Assembly (NCBI RefSeq): GCF_042453785.1
Contig: NC_091663.1
Span: 36,229,001-36,293,000 of the forward strand
Direction: 5' to 3'
Length of the DNA stretch: 64,000 bases
DNA from: Malus domestica
Lineage: Eukaryota > Streptophyta > Magnoliopsida > Rosales > Rosaceae
Shown here: positions 1 through 9,623 of the stretch, piece by piece
How positions within the stretch are numbered: the stretch's first letter is position 1
Layout: every line of letters starts with the position of its first letter
Program-made: the position numbers and the translations under genes
The notes under the pieces: generated by a model
Databases searched by the model: none
What the model was told of the DNA's origin: nothing
Seen by the model: the letters and a program-made list of their open reading frames with translations, nothing else

Positions 1-1030
1 CAAAGGAATTTAACTAGAATTTGTGGTTTTGTTGTTTAAAATTAATGAGGAGGCCTTAGATTCAAAACACCATGTGTGCTTATTTACATTTCATTTTTTA
101 CAAATTTATTTTCATAACAGTATAAATTTATAAAATTTGGCTAAATGATCAAGAAGTTTAATTAGAAGTAATGGTTTTCGTTGTTTAAAATTAACGAGAG
201 GTCCTAAGTTCGAAATGTTATGTGCATGTTTATTTTATTTTTCAATTTTTACAAATTTTTGTTTGGTTGTTAATTTATTTAATAGCTAGTAGCTACGTGG
301 GTTGCTATTTTTAAATATCCGTTCCAATTCAATTTTAATCTTCAACAAAAAGTAATGCGTAGACTAAATTTGCAAATAATATTACGTGTCATCCAAAATG
401 TTTAATTTAGTGTTAATTCATTACTTATACATATCCTTAAAGACTTGAAAACATTATTATTATTTTAGTCTTATATTGACGAGATTAGTAAATAAGAAAA
501 AATATCTCACGATTTATACAAAAACACTTTAAAAGTTCACATGGAAAACAAAACTCATAATCTATCTACTTGTAAGCTTGAAGTTTTTTGGTTTCCTTCT
601 CTCGATACAAAATAAATTAGTTATTCCGTGTTTCCAAATTATTGAGTTTGAAGTGTTTTTCTAAATATAATTTTATCGATGTCTTACGTGTGAAAGAAAA
701 TAAATTATTTATATGAAGTGAGAGCACATTTTTTTGCATCGCCCAGGACCTCAAAAATATCTAGACCGGCCCTGCTCAAATAATGGTGCACCAAGACATA
801 TAGTAAAGCTACTTCATTAAAAATAGGAAACATGGTTTAGGTTACAAGCTATAGCTGATCAAATCTTACAGAATACAATACACATGAAACACTACATAAG
901 TATTTTAAGGAGGAAAAACAAGAGCACTACATAGACTTTTTTAATACAAAGCTCACTACAGTACTAATTTGAGCCAGTTTATTTTTATTTTCAACATGAT
1001 ATTTGAGTAGTTAACTAATTAAGACATAGT
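1..1030. other. AT-rich intergenic spacer
   Basis: No gene is supported here. The stretch around 745-777 (ending ACCGGCCCTG) looks like the terminal part of a common plant hAT-type element, but no partner end is visible inside the window, so it is not called. Confidence 0.5.
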
Positions 1031-1330
1031 CTACTGCTGGTAAGGCTTCAGCTTTGGGATCAGCTGGCCTTTTAGGTGGAGGGACATGACTTCGTTGGTC
1101 GATCCAATGAGATTTCCACCTATGAACACAGCGGGCACTGGCGCGGTACACCCCATCCTCGTAAGAGCCTTCTCCATTTCCCGGCCCTCGGGATCTTGGT
1201 CAATCTCATGAACCACAGGACTCACCCCAATTTCTTGGAATAGAATTTTGACTGCGTAACACAGGCAACATGAGCTCTTGCTAAAAATCACCACACCCTT
1301 CTCTGATGCCAACCTCATTACTTTGTCCAT
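1031..1330 (-). CDS. CC-type (class III, ROXY-like) glutaredoxin, CCLC active site
   Basis: An intronless 99-residue glutaredoxin, the usual size for land-plant CC-type glutaredoxins. Visible features are the start [20 protein letters not shown], the active-site motif Cys21-Cys22-Leu23-Cys24, and the cis-proline loop PVPAVFIGG near residues 64-72 that contacts glutathione in this fold. The family acts in nucleus and cytosol, mainly by binding TGA transcription factors; oxidoreductase activity is often weak. The protein ends in LIPKLKPYQQ and lacks the C-terminal A-(L/I)-W-(L/F) tail seen in the other four copies of this window. In ROXY proteins that tail is linked to TGA-partner repression, so this copy may behave differently. 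A TATA box lies about 270 bp upstream on the same strand. It is the most divergent member of the cluster. The first ATG aligns exactly with the starts of its paralogues. Confidence 0.93.
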   Translation of the reverse strand: MDKVMRLASEKGVVIFSKSSCCLCYAVKILFQEIGVSPVVHEIDQDPEGREMEKALTRMGCTAPVPAVFIGGNLIGSTNEVMSLHLKGQLIPKLKPYQQ

Positions 1331-1597
1331 CTTGGAAAACTTGTTTGATCAGGAATATCTTCCCAATATGGCAAACTTTTGCCTTGAAAGGAAAAGTAAA
1401 CCAAATATGGCAAAGTTTTACCTGAGAATACTTGTTAACTTAAGATTTGATCAAAACCATCGGATCAAATTCAGACTGAACTCGATCCAATGGTTGGATT
1501 GGGTTTTGGAATTAGAAGAGAATTAGATGGGCTAGCTAGAGAGAGGGGTTGAAGGCTTAAGGTTGTTTGCATATTAATTTGAGCTCTCATGCTGGAC

Positions 1598-1605
1598 TAT
1601 TTATA
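1598..1605 (-). promoter_or_regulatory. TATA box of the 1031-1330 glutaredoxin
   Basis: TATAAATA on the minus strand, about 270 bp upstream of the ATG. The same octamer is found upstream of three other glutaredoxins in the window, which supports the assignment. Confidence 0.6.
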
Positions 1606-2952
1606 GAAGCAGCGTTGGGTGTGGACTGCTTGCTTCCTTTCAACAACAAAAATATTCAAAAGAAGATGGTCTTTACTTAGATGCCCTAATAAAAAATCTA
1701 CTTTTTTATGATAAAGACTAGCATGTTCTGTTAGACTGAACAAGTTGCAGATGCTTTTCCTGCATGCAATACATGCTTAGCTACTGATTCAAGTAAAGTG
1801 AAGAGTTGTGCGTTAGGTCAATTGGCGAGGGTAGTGTATATGTCCTATATGTCCTTTGCACACGAATGAAATGAATTAATTAGTTTACTAGATATAATTG
1901 AGTGGTTAAATTGATATATGACACACGTGGATGGCCTATGCACCATTTCTTTTCAGGTTGTGAAGATTTAACCCAAACAAGACCAAATAAATACTCGCTA
2001 CGTACTGTCTCAAGAGACAATTAACAAAAGTAGAGAAATTTTCTATAAGGCAGCTGGTCAATTTATACCAGATTCTCTCAAATACATTCCCTTGAATCCT
2101 TGTGCAGCGCAGCAGATTGATGGGGAATGAGATCTATGGCTTTCGGTGCTGTGTGATTCTCTTCTGTTGCGCCCACCAACTTGCACGATTCCTTTTCGCA
2201 CGTAGGGGCACGACGGGCACGGCGGGCACGTGCGAGCTGATACATGATTCATGCACGTTCTGATGCTACTGATTTTCCAAACTTGCCATGCTCCACATGA
2301 AGAGGATTAATTCCTCTTCTTGGAGGAAAGCGTTAGAATATAATGTGAGGTCAGATTATATATCATCGAGTAAATTAATTGCTTATTCTGAAGGCCACAG
2401 TGGATAACTTTTTGTTCTATTGGATTTGGAGGAATACAAGGCACAGAAAGCTTAGGGTATCTAATTATCATTGTTTTTCTTAGATCCTTTAGCGTCTCGA
2501 GAGATTTTGCCGTGTAACTGAGATGAGAGCTAGATATAAGAGGACATATATATCCTCGGTTGTATGGATGCATCTTGCGTAAAAGCGTCAAGCACATGGC
2601 GTACCGAAATTCAGTTGGCAGTTGTTAAAGCCAAGAGATATTGATACTCTAGTCTATGGCAGCGCCAGAATGCTGAGAACGAACCATTTCATCTTTTGCT
2701 TTTTATAGACTAATATACATAGTGTTTCCTATATATGCAAAGGCTTGGATTCTTATCTTATGGTTATTCCATATTAGTGACTCATATACAACGAATTAAA
2801 ATAGTAATGAAAACTATAGTACATTTTACATCTGCATCATACATACATACATACATAAATATACACACACACACATATATATATAGTGGGAAATGGATAC
2901 ATACGCCCTAGGCTAGTGGATAAGTTAATTGATATTGGGAAATTAACAATAT
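1606..2952. other. Intergenic spacer without recognised gene
   Basis: Open frames here are short and have no recognisable domain. A small ATAC/CA/TA microsatellite cluster lies at about 2840-2886. Nothing else is recognised. Confidence 0.4.
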
Positions 2953-3124
2953 GGGTAATGCTATAGACACTAAATTTGTAGACAAAATTTGCATACTAAA
3001 TAATGTATCACCAATAGGAATAAGCATATTTATCAACGCTTCAGTTATAATCCAATCATCAACTTCCATGTCATTTAGTTTACAAAATTTTGTCTACAAA
3101 TTTAGTTCCTCTAGTATTATTATC
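2953..3124. mobile_element. MITE, family A (copy 1 of 4)
   Basis: About 170 bp with imperfect terminal inverted repeats: GGGTAATGCTA at the left, and a right end that reads GGATAATAATACTAG in reverse. The interior contains the phrase 'ACTAAATTTGTAGAC' at one end and its inverse at the other. The same element recurs at 19599-19763, 42019-42175 and 57230-57387. It is non-coding and non-autonomous. Confidence 0.7.
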
Positions 3125-3862
3125 CTAACAATATTATTGTTCAAATATATATTCAGGAATCTTGATGATAATAAAAAGTGATCTACTTTGTTAGACCTTA
3201 TTCTATATTGCAATATATATAGCTTTGCAAGGAACAATCTTTGTTGAACACTCACAAATAGATGAAAAACGCTCTGCGGTTTATAGTTTTATTGGACAAC
3301 TCAACTTTTCATTCCCAACCTAAGTGGCATTCTCACTTCTACAAGATTTTCGTTATTTTTGGTTTTATGCAATGATGTAGGGTACATATCATTTGCCGCC
3401 TATGTCAACAATAAAATTTGAAATAATAAGCATTTACCAATTAAAACTGCTATTGACACTTTAAAATAAAAATAATAATACTGGAGTACGTCTTCTTAAC
3501 GAAGAAAATTAAGGCAAGAAGGGTGCATTATGACTATATATTTTGTAGTGCAAAAAGTAGTTCTCTTTCAAATTTTATATAAGTCAATGGTCGCAGTTCG
3601 ATCCGTTGCTGATTTGGCAGATAGGGAAATATAAAGCAGTACGCAATTACTTATAATAATAATAGTAGAAGATGCTTATTTAGAGAACATTTTCAGAACT
3701 CTCCAGGATACTTTTCATATGATCTGACTTCAATTCATATATACATATAGAATGTAGCCAGGAAAATTAAATTACATACAAAGTAGAAGAAAAAAAATTA
3801 AACCCCAATACTCATTTTCTTTAAGCATGGTATTGCGATTCTTTTTACCGGATCTAACTAAC
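3125..3862. other. Downstream flank of the 4.3-kb glutaredoxin
   Basis: No gene. The part from about 3680 (GAACATTTTCAGAACTCTCC) is paralogous to 8185-8330, the equivalent 3' flank of the second CCIC glutaredoxin. The duplication therefore included the downstream DNA. Confidence 0.5.
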
Positions 3863-3945
3863 AAAACATTATAGCATAGCAAGCTTAAGCTTCCAGTGTG
3901 ATAATATGTAGCTACTAGCTAGCTGAAACCCTAGCTAGCTAGAAC
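3863..3945. repeat. Left 83-bp direct repeat at the glutaredoxin 3' end
   Basis: By eye, a perfect 83-bp copy of 4192-4274, including the stop codon and the last codons of the glutaredoxin. The 246 bp between the two copies (3946-4191) are absent from the paralogous 8.4-kb locus. Confidence 0.85.
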
Positions 3946-4191
3946 AGTTGAATATCAAAGTGCGCAACGAACGAGACTTACAAAATAATAGAAATATTAT
4001 TAAACGAACGAGAATGCCGAAACGGCTACAAAACCCTAAGAGACTACATTGTGACTAACTTGATACTCAAACTAAATTACAAGCTCTATTTATAGAGCAA
4101 TAAACCAAAGAAACCCTAATGCGTAAATGCCAAAAATACCCTACTACAAAATCAAATCAAATCTCTAATTAATTTCCTAAATAAACCTAAT

Positions 4192-4274
4192 AAAACATTA
4201 TAGCATAGCAAGCTTAAGCTTCCAGTGTGATAATATGTAGCTACTAGCTAGCTGAAACCCTAGCTAGCTAGAAC
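4192..4274. repeat. Right 83-bp direct repeat, overlapping the glutaredoxin stop
   Basis: Second copy of the 83-bp direct repeat. It overlaps the final codons and the stop of the 4268-4576 gene, so this is the functional copy and 3863-3945 is the detached one. Confidence 0.85.
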
Positions 4275-4576
4275 CAGATGGCTTGTGCATCTTTCAGCAT
4301 TTGTTTTAGAGATCCATCCACATGGTAGGATATGATATCTTTCGACGAGCCGACATATTTCCCACCTATGAACACAGCAGGAAGAGCAGGATTGCATCCG
4401 AGGTTTCTCAATGCACACTCCATGTCCCTCCCATTGGCGTATCGGTCGAGCTCGTGAATCGCCGGACTTGCACCGAGCTCGTAGAAAAGCGTCTTCACGC
4501 TGTGGCATATACAGCAGGAGCTCTTTGTGAAGATCACAGCAGCCTTCTCTGAAGCCAACTCTCTCACATTCTCCAT
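4268..4576 (-). CDS. CC-type glutaredoxin, CCIC active site (copy 1)
   Basis: An intronless 102-residue CC-type glutaredoxin. I chose the internal Met (MENVRELASEK) rather than the ATG four codons upstream because it aligns with the starts of all paralogues. The active site is Cys21-Cys22-Ile23-Cys24 (KSSCCICHSV), followed by a cis-Pro loop ALPAVFIGGKYVGSS and a C-terminal AIWF tail equivalent to the ALWL motif used by ROXY proteins with TGA factors and co-repressors. It differs from the 8422-8730 gene at only four residues (N3T, E6Q, C54W, Q98K), which marks a recent tandem duplicate; C54 here is an extra cysteine. A minus-strand TATA box sits at 4713-4720. The 3' end has been duplicated by an 83-bp direct repeat with 246 bp of foreign DNA in between. 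The frame is intact, so it is probably functional. Confidence 0.93.
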   Translation of the reverse strand: MENVRELASEKAAVIFTKSSCCICHSVKTLFYELGASPAIHELDRYANGRDMECALRNLGCNPALPAVFIGGKYVGSSKDIISYHVDGSLKQMLKDAQAIWF

Positions 4577-4712
4577 TACTAAAAACAAAAAACTGGTTTC
4601 TTAGAGATTAAGTAATGCAGCTCAGTTACTAGATATGAAGAAAACCCTAAAGCAGATAGATAGTTAAGATCTGTGGAGCTCGGGGGTAGACTTTGAGGTT
4701 CATCTGCCTGGC

Positions 4713-4720
4713 TATTTATA
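4713..4720 (-). promoter_or_regulatory. TATA box of the 4.3-kb glutaredoxin
   Basis: TATAAATA on the minus strand about 137 bp upstream of the ATG, at the same position as in the 8.4-kb paralogue. Confidence 0.65.
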
Positions 4721-5994
4721 AAGGATGTGGGGGAGGATTTGTTTAATCTAGAGAAAAGGAGAAACAATTTAAGAACCAGAAAAATGGATAAGAAAGAGAA
4801 AGCAGCTTTAAGATATTTGGATTGGATAAGAAAAATGCCCCTTTGTGATGATTTGCATGATGGTTACTCCATTATAATCATACCGATATTATCATCAGTT
4901 CTGTTTTTCACAGAATTTCTCGATGTCCAAAATATATATTTAATATTGTCAATTCTCACATGAGATTCTTGTATTCTTCAACTGACCTACCATATGCTAT
5001 AAACAAATTGCATGCAGCATATATTTTATCACACAGTAAATCATAATTAGATCTCCTGGAATATGTACGATGGATAGGGTTTGAAACTTTGAGTAAGAAC
5101 CACAGACATATGTATAAATATTAAAGTTATTAACCCACAAACACACTTTCGGTCCTCGTTGATAACATCAAGATATACCAATACATGTTAATATTAGCTT
5201 TTGTATAATAAACATGAACTCTTTAGGGAAGAGGGGCACAACAAGAATGAACTTTATCAATAATCAAATACATTATATTCATTAATAAAGAATTTGTTAA
5301 GAATAAATCTCACATTAATGGGAAGATGAGTCTTGCATAGACTTATAATTAAATAAGTTTAACTACTCGGCCATATTGTCTATTGATTTTATGATAAAAC
5401 TCAACTTTCTTCAATCTAGCTAGAAAATTTATATAGTATTTATTGGATGCGTGCCTTGACATTGTACATTATGTTATACTTAAATAAACGTAGGCATTGG
5501 CATTCATAGAGATCCATATTTTTATTCCCTTATTGAAAAGTAAGTACTCAATTAAGATTTTTATTTTTTGGTGTGAAGGATAGGGATTAAAAACAATAGT
5601 CTATAACTCAAGTGGTTAACCTGCATATGACTTATGTTCGACTCCCCTTGTTCCGATATTGTTTCACTGTATGCATCAATTTGCTAATTGTTCGGATTGC
5701 ATCGCATGTTCTGCGCTTTGTTCTTTGTGAATATGGTAGCGTGGCTGATGCGGAGAAAGATAGAGTTTATCCAATTGAATTCCACTTTGTTCATATGGTT
5801 TTGGGACTCACAATATTGTCGACTGAATAACTAATCTATATATAGGACTGATCTTCAAAGATTATCTATATATTTTTTGTTTTAATTATTTTATACTAAC
5901 TGATATGCGGTAGTGTTGTAATATATTCGTTTATATCTATAACTCAGTAAGGATAATGCTTGCATTTTTTCTTTCGGTGATGAGCTCATTTCTC
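4721..5994. other. Upstream flank, first copy of the array spacer
   Basis: No gene. 4969-5250 and 5560-5960 are recognisably paralogous to 9518-11160 and 11494-13200, including the phrase CTTTCGGTCCT after TTAACCCAC. This is the oldest and most diverged copy of the array spacer. The frame at 5612-5830 is a decayed shadow of a repeat that is also open at 10.8 and 12.8 kb and has no protein-like features. Confidence 0.55.
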
Positions 5995-6298
5995 ACTTGC
6001 AAATAAAGGTATCTTCACTGTAAAAATTCATAATCGGAATCGTTCAATCTCTTAATCTTCATTTGAAGATCATTCGTTCGACTCAGTGATCGTTTAGTCA
6101 TTCAAATGTATCAAATAAATCAACGGTTCATCATGAATATTCTACTTGATACCTACACCATTGACTTATTTCATACATTTGAATGACCAAATGATCTCCG
6201 ACTCGAATGCTTTTTTGTATGGATGATCTTCAAATGAAGGTTAAGAGATTGAATATTCTAATTAGGAAATTTTTGCATCGAAGATACATTATTTGCAA
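5995..6298. mobile_element. Fold-back MITE (~300 bp)
   Basis: The two halves are inverted copies of each other. The left arm carries TTGAAGATCATTC after CTCTTAATCTTCATT; the right arm carries GATGATCTTCAAATGAAGG and then TTAAGAGATTGAAT. Both ends read TTGCAAATAA...GTATCTTC outward. The sister spacers at 11.1-11.2 and 13.1-13.2 kb lack it, giving an empty-site comparison. There is no coding capacity. Confidence 0.7.
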
Positions 6299-6488
6299 TT
6301 TCATTCAATAATGCATGTGCATGCATGCTATTTATCACGTTCTATAGTATTAGAAACTTGATATTTTATTATGAAAAACTATTATTTGTATGTTAAGTGT
6401 TAATGAGCGTTCGACGTATATAGTTAACTTGAGCAGTGTGTTCTACGTATTACATTTAAGTTTGAATCTCTCTAGTTCAAATAAATTT

Positions 6489-7699
6489 AGAGCGGTATAG
6501 TCAATTTGGATTTCAGAGGATTTTAATATATTTTTTTAGGTAACTGATTTTAAAAGATTTTAATAGATTCTACAATTATATATGTATTTTGACAGATTTA
6601 TATAGTTTGTATTATAGATTTCTATGGATTTGTATGGATTCTTTCTTGGATTTCCTAAGATTTTAAAAAAAAATTGAGAATCACACGCAAAGCCATAGGA
6701 TCATTTTCAATGAAATTCTTATGGTGGAGATTAACCTCTCCAACTCTCTACAATTGAGAACCTAACTATTTTTTCTCTCTTTCTGGTCATTGCCCCTTCT
6801 CTTCAAAGTTGAGATGGTCATCGGGGATCGTCAACAATGTCATCGAGAATTCATTTATGTTGTTGATGGTGTCAATGCCAAGATTTGTTCATTTATTCCA
6901 AGATTTGTTCATTAGTTCCTCTAGTTGAGTCTGATCTTCTCCTATTTGTTTTACAGTTAATGATTCATGTGTTGTTTTTGCAGCATTTGGGATGGCATGA
7001 AACTTTGGCATTGCGTCATCCGGGTGGAGCATTCAATGCTGTGAACTGATTTCATTTTTAATCCCCTCTCTTCGTTGACAATTCCTCCGGCTGTTCATTT
7101 TTTCTGCTTCAAGAACAATGTAGTTTGCTGCACTGGAATCGTTAAAGATAGGGAGCACCAGTTTGCTGCTGGCGTTCGAAGTTGTAAGCCGCCCGAAGTT
7201 TACAAGGGCAATGGTATAGTGTACACTGATGAAAAGCTTGAAAATGAGGAGAGGGGCAAAGTGGATCACTATTGGTTGAGCATGGGAGAATTGGATTGGA
7301 GGGAGAATTGGTTGAGCATGGGAGGCAGAGTGATGGCTGAGAAATTAGGAATGAGGAGAGAGGGTTAGAGCTTGAAATGAAATCCTAGGGGTTTAAGGTA
7401 GGATTCTTTCTTGTCTTGGTTATATATATTTGTGTTTACAAATCCAACAAAATCCACAACTTAATGAAATACTGCCAAATCTTTGATTTTTTTAATATGC
7501 CCAAATTTATAATCACTCTAAAAATATCCATTAAAACCTCAATTGACTACCTATGGATTTGGATGTATTTTTAAAATCATCTGAAATCCTAATTTGACTA
7601 CACCACAATTTCAAAGTCTTTTAAAATCTTGATTCACTACACTTTGATTCTAAAATCTGTTAAAATCCTATCAAATCCTAATTTGAGTACACCACTTAG
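6489..7699. mobile_element. Non-autonomous DNA transposon with AT-rich inverted ends (putative)
   Basis: The left end (AGCGGTATAGTCAATTTGG) and the reverse of the right end (AGTGGTGTACTCAAATTAGG) form imperfect terminal inverted repeats. These are followed by subterminal repeats of the type GGATTTNNNNGATTTTAA on both sides. TTAG flanks both ends and may be the target duplication. The interior is unique DNA with open frames at 7033-7368 that resemble no transposase. Class uncertain (PIF/Harbinger-like or hAT-like). Confidence 0.5.
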
Positions 7700-7902
7700 T
7701 GTAATCATCATTGTGTTTATAAAAATTATTAAAAAATAAAAAGGAATAACCTCTCTCTAGCCCTGCAAAAGTCATCCCAAAAATTCCAAACGAAAACAGA
7801 ATTTTATTTCAACAGGGCTGACCTTTGGGAATAAATATATGCATCTTCGTGATTGTTCAGCATGATCTTCTATATGCAGGAATTTTAGAATAAGGCCATG
7901 TC

Positions 7903-7971
<69 letters not shown>

Positions 7972-8421
7972 CCCGCCCGATACAAGAATAAAGCCATCAA
8001 TTCATGATCACGATGATGCATGCCATTAGCAATTCAGCATTGTCCTCGTAAATCAGCATACATGATGATAACATTGATCAATAATTATTAGTAGATAAAA
8101 AAAAGTTCAGGGTTCCATTTTCTCCTCTGTAACAAAATAAAAATGAAAATAAAAACTGTAAAAGAGATGCGTAGAAGGCGAAATTTTCAGAACTCTCCGG
8201 GATCCTTTTCATATATATGATCTAACTTCATTTCATATATATAGAACGTAGCCAGGGAAGTTACATACAAAGTAAAAGAAAAAGGGAAACTTAAACCTCA
8301 ATACTCATTTTCTTTAAGCAATGGTATTGGGATTCTTTTCTGTGTATACTACTAGACTAATTAACAAGTCATAGATTAATCTTTTTGTGTGATAATATAA
8401 GCTACTAGCTAGCTTAGCTAG
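7700..8421. other. Downstream flank of the 8.4-kb glutaredoxin
   Basis: No gene. It holds a long TA microsatellite and, from about 7830 and 7980, sequence that reappears at 13690-14045. That second occurrence is the relic of a further array unit that has lost its glutaredoxin. Confidence 0.5.
7906..7967. repeat. (TA)n microsatellite, ~31 repeats
   Basis: An uninterrupted run of alternating A and T of about 62 bases. Confidence 0.9.
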
Positions 8422-8730
8422 CTAGAACCAGATGGCTTTTGCATCTTTGAGCATTTGTTTTAGAGATCCATCGACATGGTACGATATGATATCTTTTGAG
8501 GAGCCAACATATTTTCCACCTATGAACACAGCAGGGAGAGCCGGATTGCAGCCAAGGTTCCTCAATGCCCACTCCATGTCCCTACCATTGGCGTATCGGT
8601 CAAGCTCATGAATAGCGGGGCTTGCACCGAGCTCGTAGAAAAGCGTCTTCACGCTGTGGCATATGCAGCATGAGCTCTTTGTGAAGATCACAGCAGCCTT
8701 CTCTGAAGCCAACTGTCTCACAGTCTCCAT
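8422..8730 (-). CDS. CC-type glutaredoxin, CCIC active site (copy 2)
   Basis: An intronless 102-residue CC-type glutaredoxin starting METVRQLASEK. The active site is Cys21-Cys22-Ile23-Cys24; the cis-Pro/GSH loop is ALPAVFIGG; the C-terminus is DAKAIWF, an ALWL-like tail. It is 98/102 identical to the 4.3-kb gene and shares both flanks, so the two arose by tandem duplication of about 4.2 kb. Here residue 54 is Trp instead of Cys. A minus-strand TATAAATA box at 8866-8873 supports an active promoter. Family role: TGA-interacting redox or co-repressor protein in nucleus and cytosol, commonly tied to nitrate, stress and development signalling. Specificity cannot be read from the sequence. Confidence 0.94.
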   Translation of the reverse strand: METVRQLASEKAAVIFTKSSCCICHSVKTLFYELGASPAIHELDRYANGRDMEWALRNLGCNPALPAVFIGGKYVGSSKDIISYHVDGSLKQMLKDAKAIWF

Positions 8731-8865
8731 TAGTACTAATAATTGGTTTCCTTAGAGAACAAGTAACGCAGGTGAGCTACTGGAAATGATGATAGCCCTA
8801 AAGAAGAAAGCTAAGTAAGATTTGTGAGGCTTGGGGATGGTGGACTGTGGGTTCATTTGCGTGGG

Positions 8866-8873
8866 TATTTATA
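8866..8873 (-). promoter_or_regulatory. TATA box of the 8.4-kb glutaredoxin
   Basis: TATAAATA on the minus strand about 136 bp before the ATG, matching the spacing at the 4.3-kb paralogue. Confidence 0.65.
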
Positions 8874-9128
8874 TGAATGTGGGGGAGGATTGTTTAATCT
8901 AGAAACAGTTGACCAGAAAAAGGATAAGAAAGAGAAAGCACCTTTAAGATATTTGGATTGGATAAGAAAATGCCCCTTTGATGATTTGCATGGTGACTTG
9001 TTAAGATTTTAGAGGGACGATGTAACAATTCCCTTCTAATTATATTGATATTTTTCTTTACCTTACATCTTACTACATGCACATTGCTGCACGCAAATAT
9101 AGGAATTTTATCACAAAAGCATCAGCGT

Positions 9129-9483
9129 CATAATTAGGAGAGATTTTTTAGTGCCGTCACACGATTTGATACACCACATGTTCCAATATAAATAGTGGAT
9201 TATGTGTGTTAAAAGGTTAAAACTTAAAAATTAAAACTTTCCACCATTTGCATAAAAACACGTGGTGTACCATTCGTATTCCCGTCACAACAAAAAATTT
9301 CTTCATAATTAGGAGAGATTTTTCAGTATGACCGGCACACGAGGTGGTACACCACGTGTCACTTTACAAATGGTGGGATGTGTGTGTTAAAAAGTTAATA
9401 ACTTAAAAAGTAAATCAATCACTTATATAAAAACACGTAGTGTACCATCTGTATTCTCGTCACAATTAAAAATTTCACCATAA
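9129..9483. mobile_element. Two tandem copies of a ~177-bp palindromic MITE
   Basis: CATAATTAGGAGAGATTTTT occurs at about 9129 and 9304. Each unit continues with a TGGTACACCACGTG-like core and ends CACAA-AAAAATTTC. Within each unit the ends are inverted relative to each other (CACGTGGTGTACC versus GGTACACCACGTG). The element appears to have inserted and then duplicated in tandem, or two copies inserted side by side. Confidence 0.6.
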
Positions 9484-9572
9484 TTAGACCCAATTTACCA
9501 ACTTTGCAACCCGAAATTCTTATATTCTTCAACCAACCCTACCATATGCTATAAAAAAATTATATTGTATGT

Positions 9573-9575
<3 letters not shown>

Positions 9576-9616
<41 letters not shown>
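9576..9616. repeat. (TA)n microsatellite
   Basis: About 41 bases of alternating TA just before the start of the 1.9-kb tandem duplication. Confidence 0.85.
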
Positions 9617-9618
<2 letters not shown>

Positions 9619-9623
9619 CACAC

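Noticed and set aside
4268-4588. Longer start (MFLVMENV...) for the 4.3-kb glutaredoxin
   Set aside because: All four paralogues start at the position of the internal Met, and the paralogous 8.4-kb gene has no upstream in-frame ATG.
7033-7368. Overlapping frames inside the 1.2-kb transposon-like segment as a possible transposase
   Set aside because: No DDE or zinc-finger motif, low length, and both strands open by chance in the same place.
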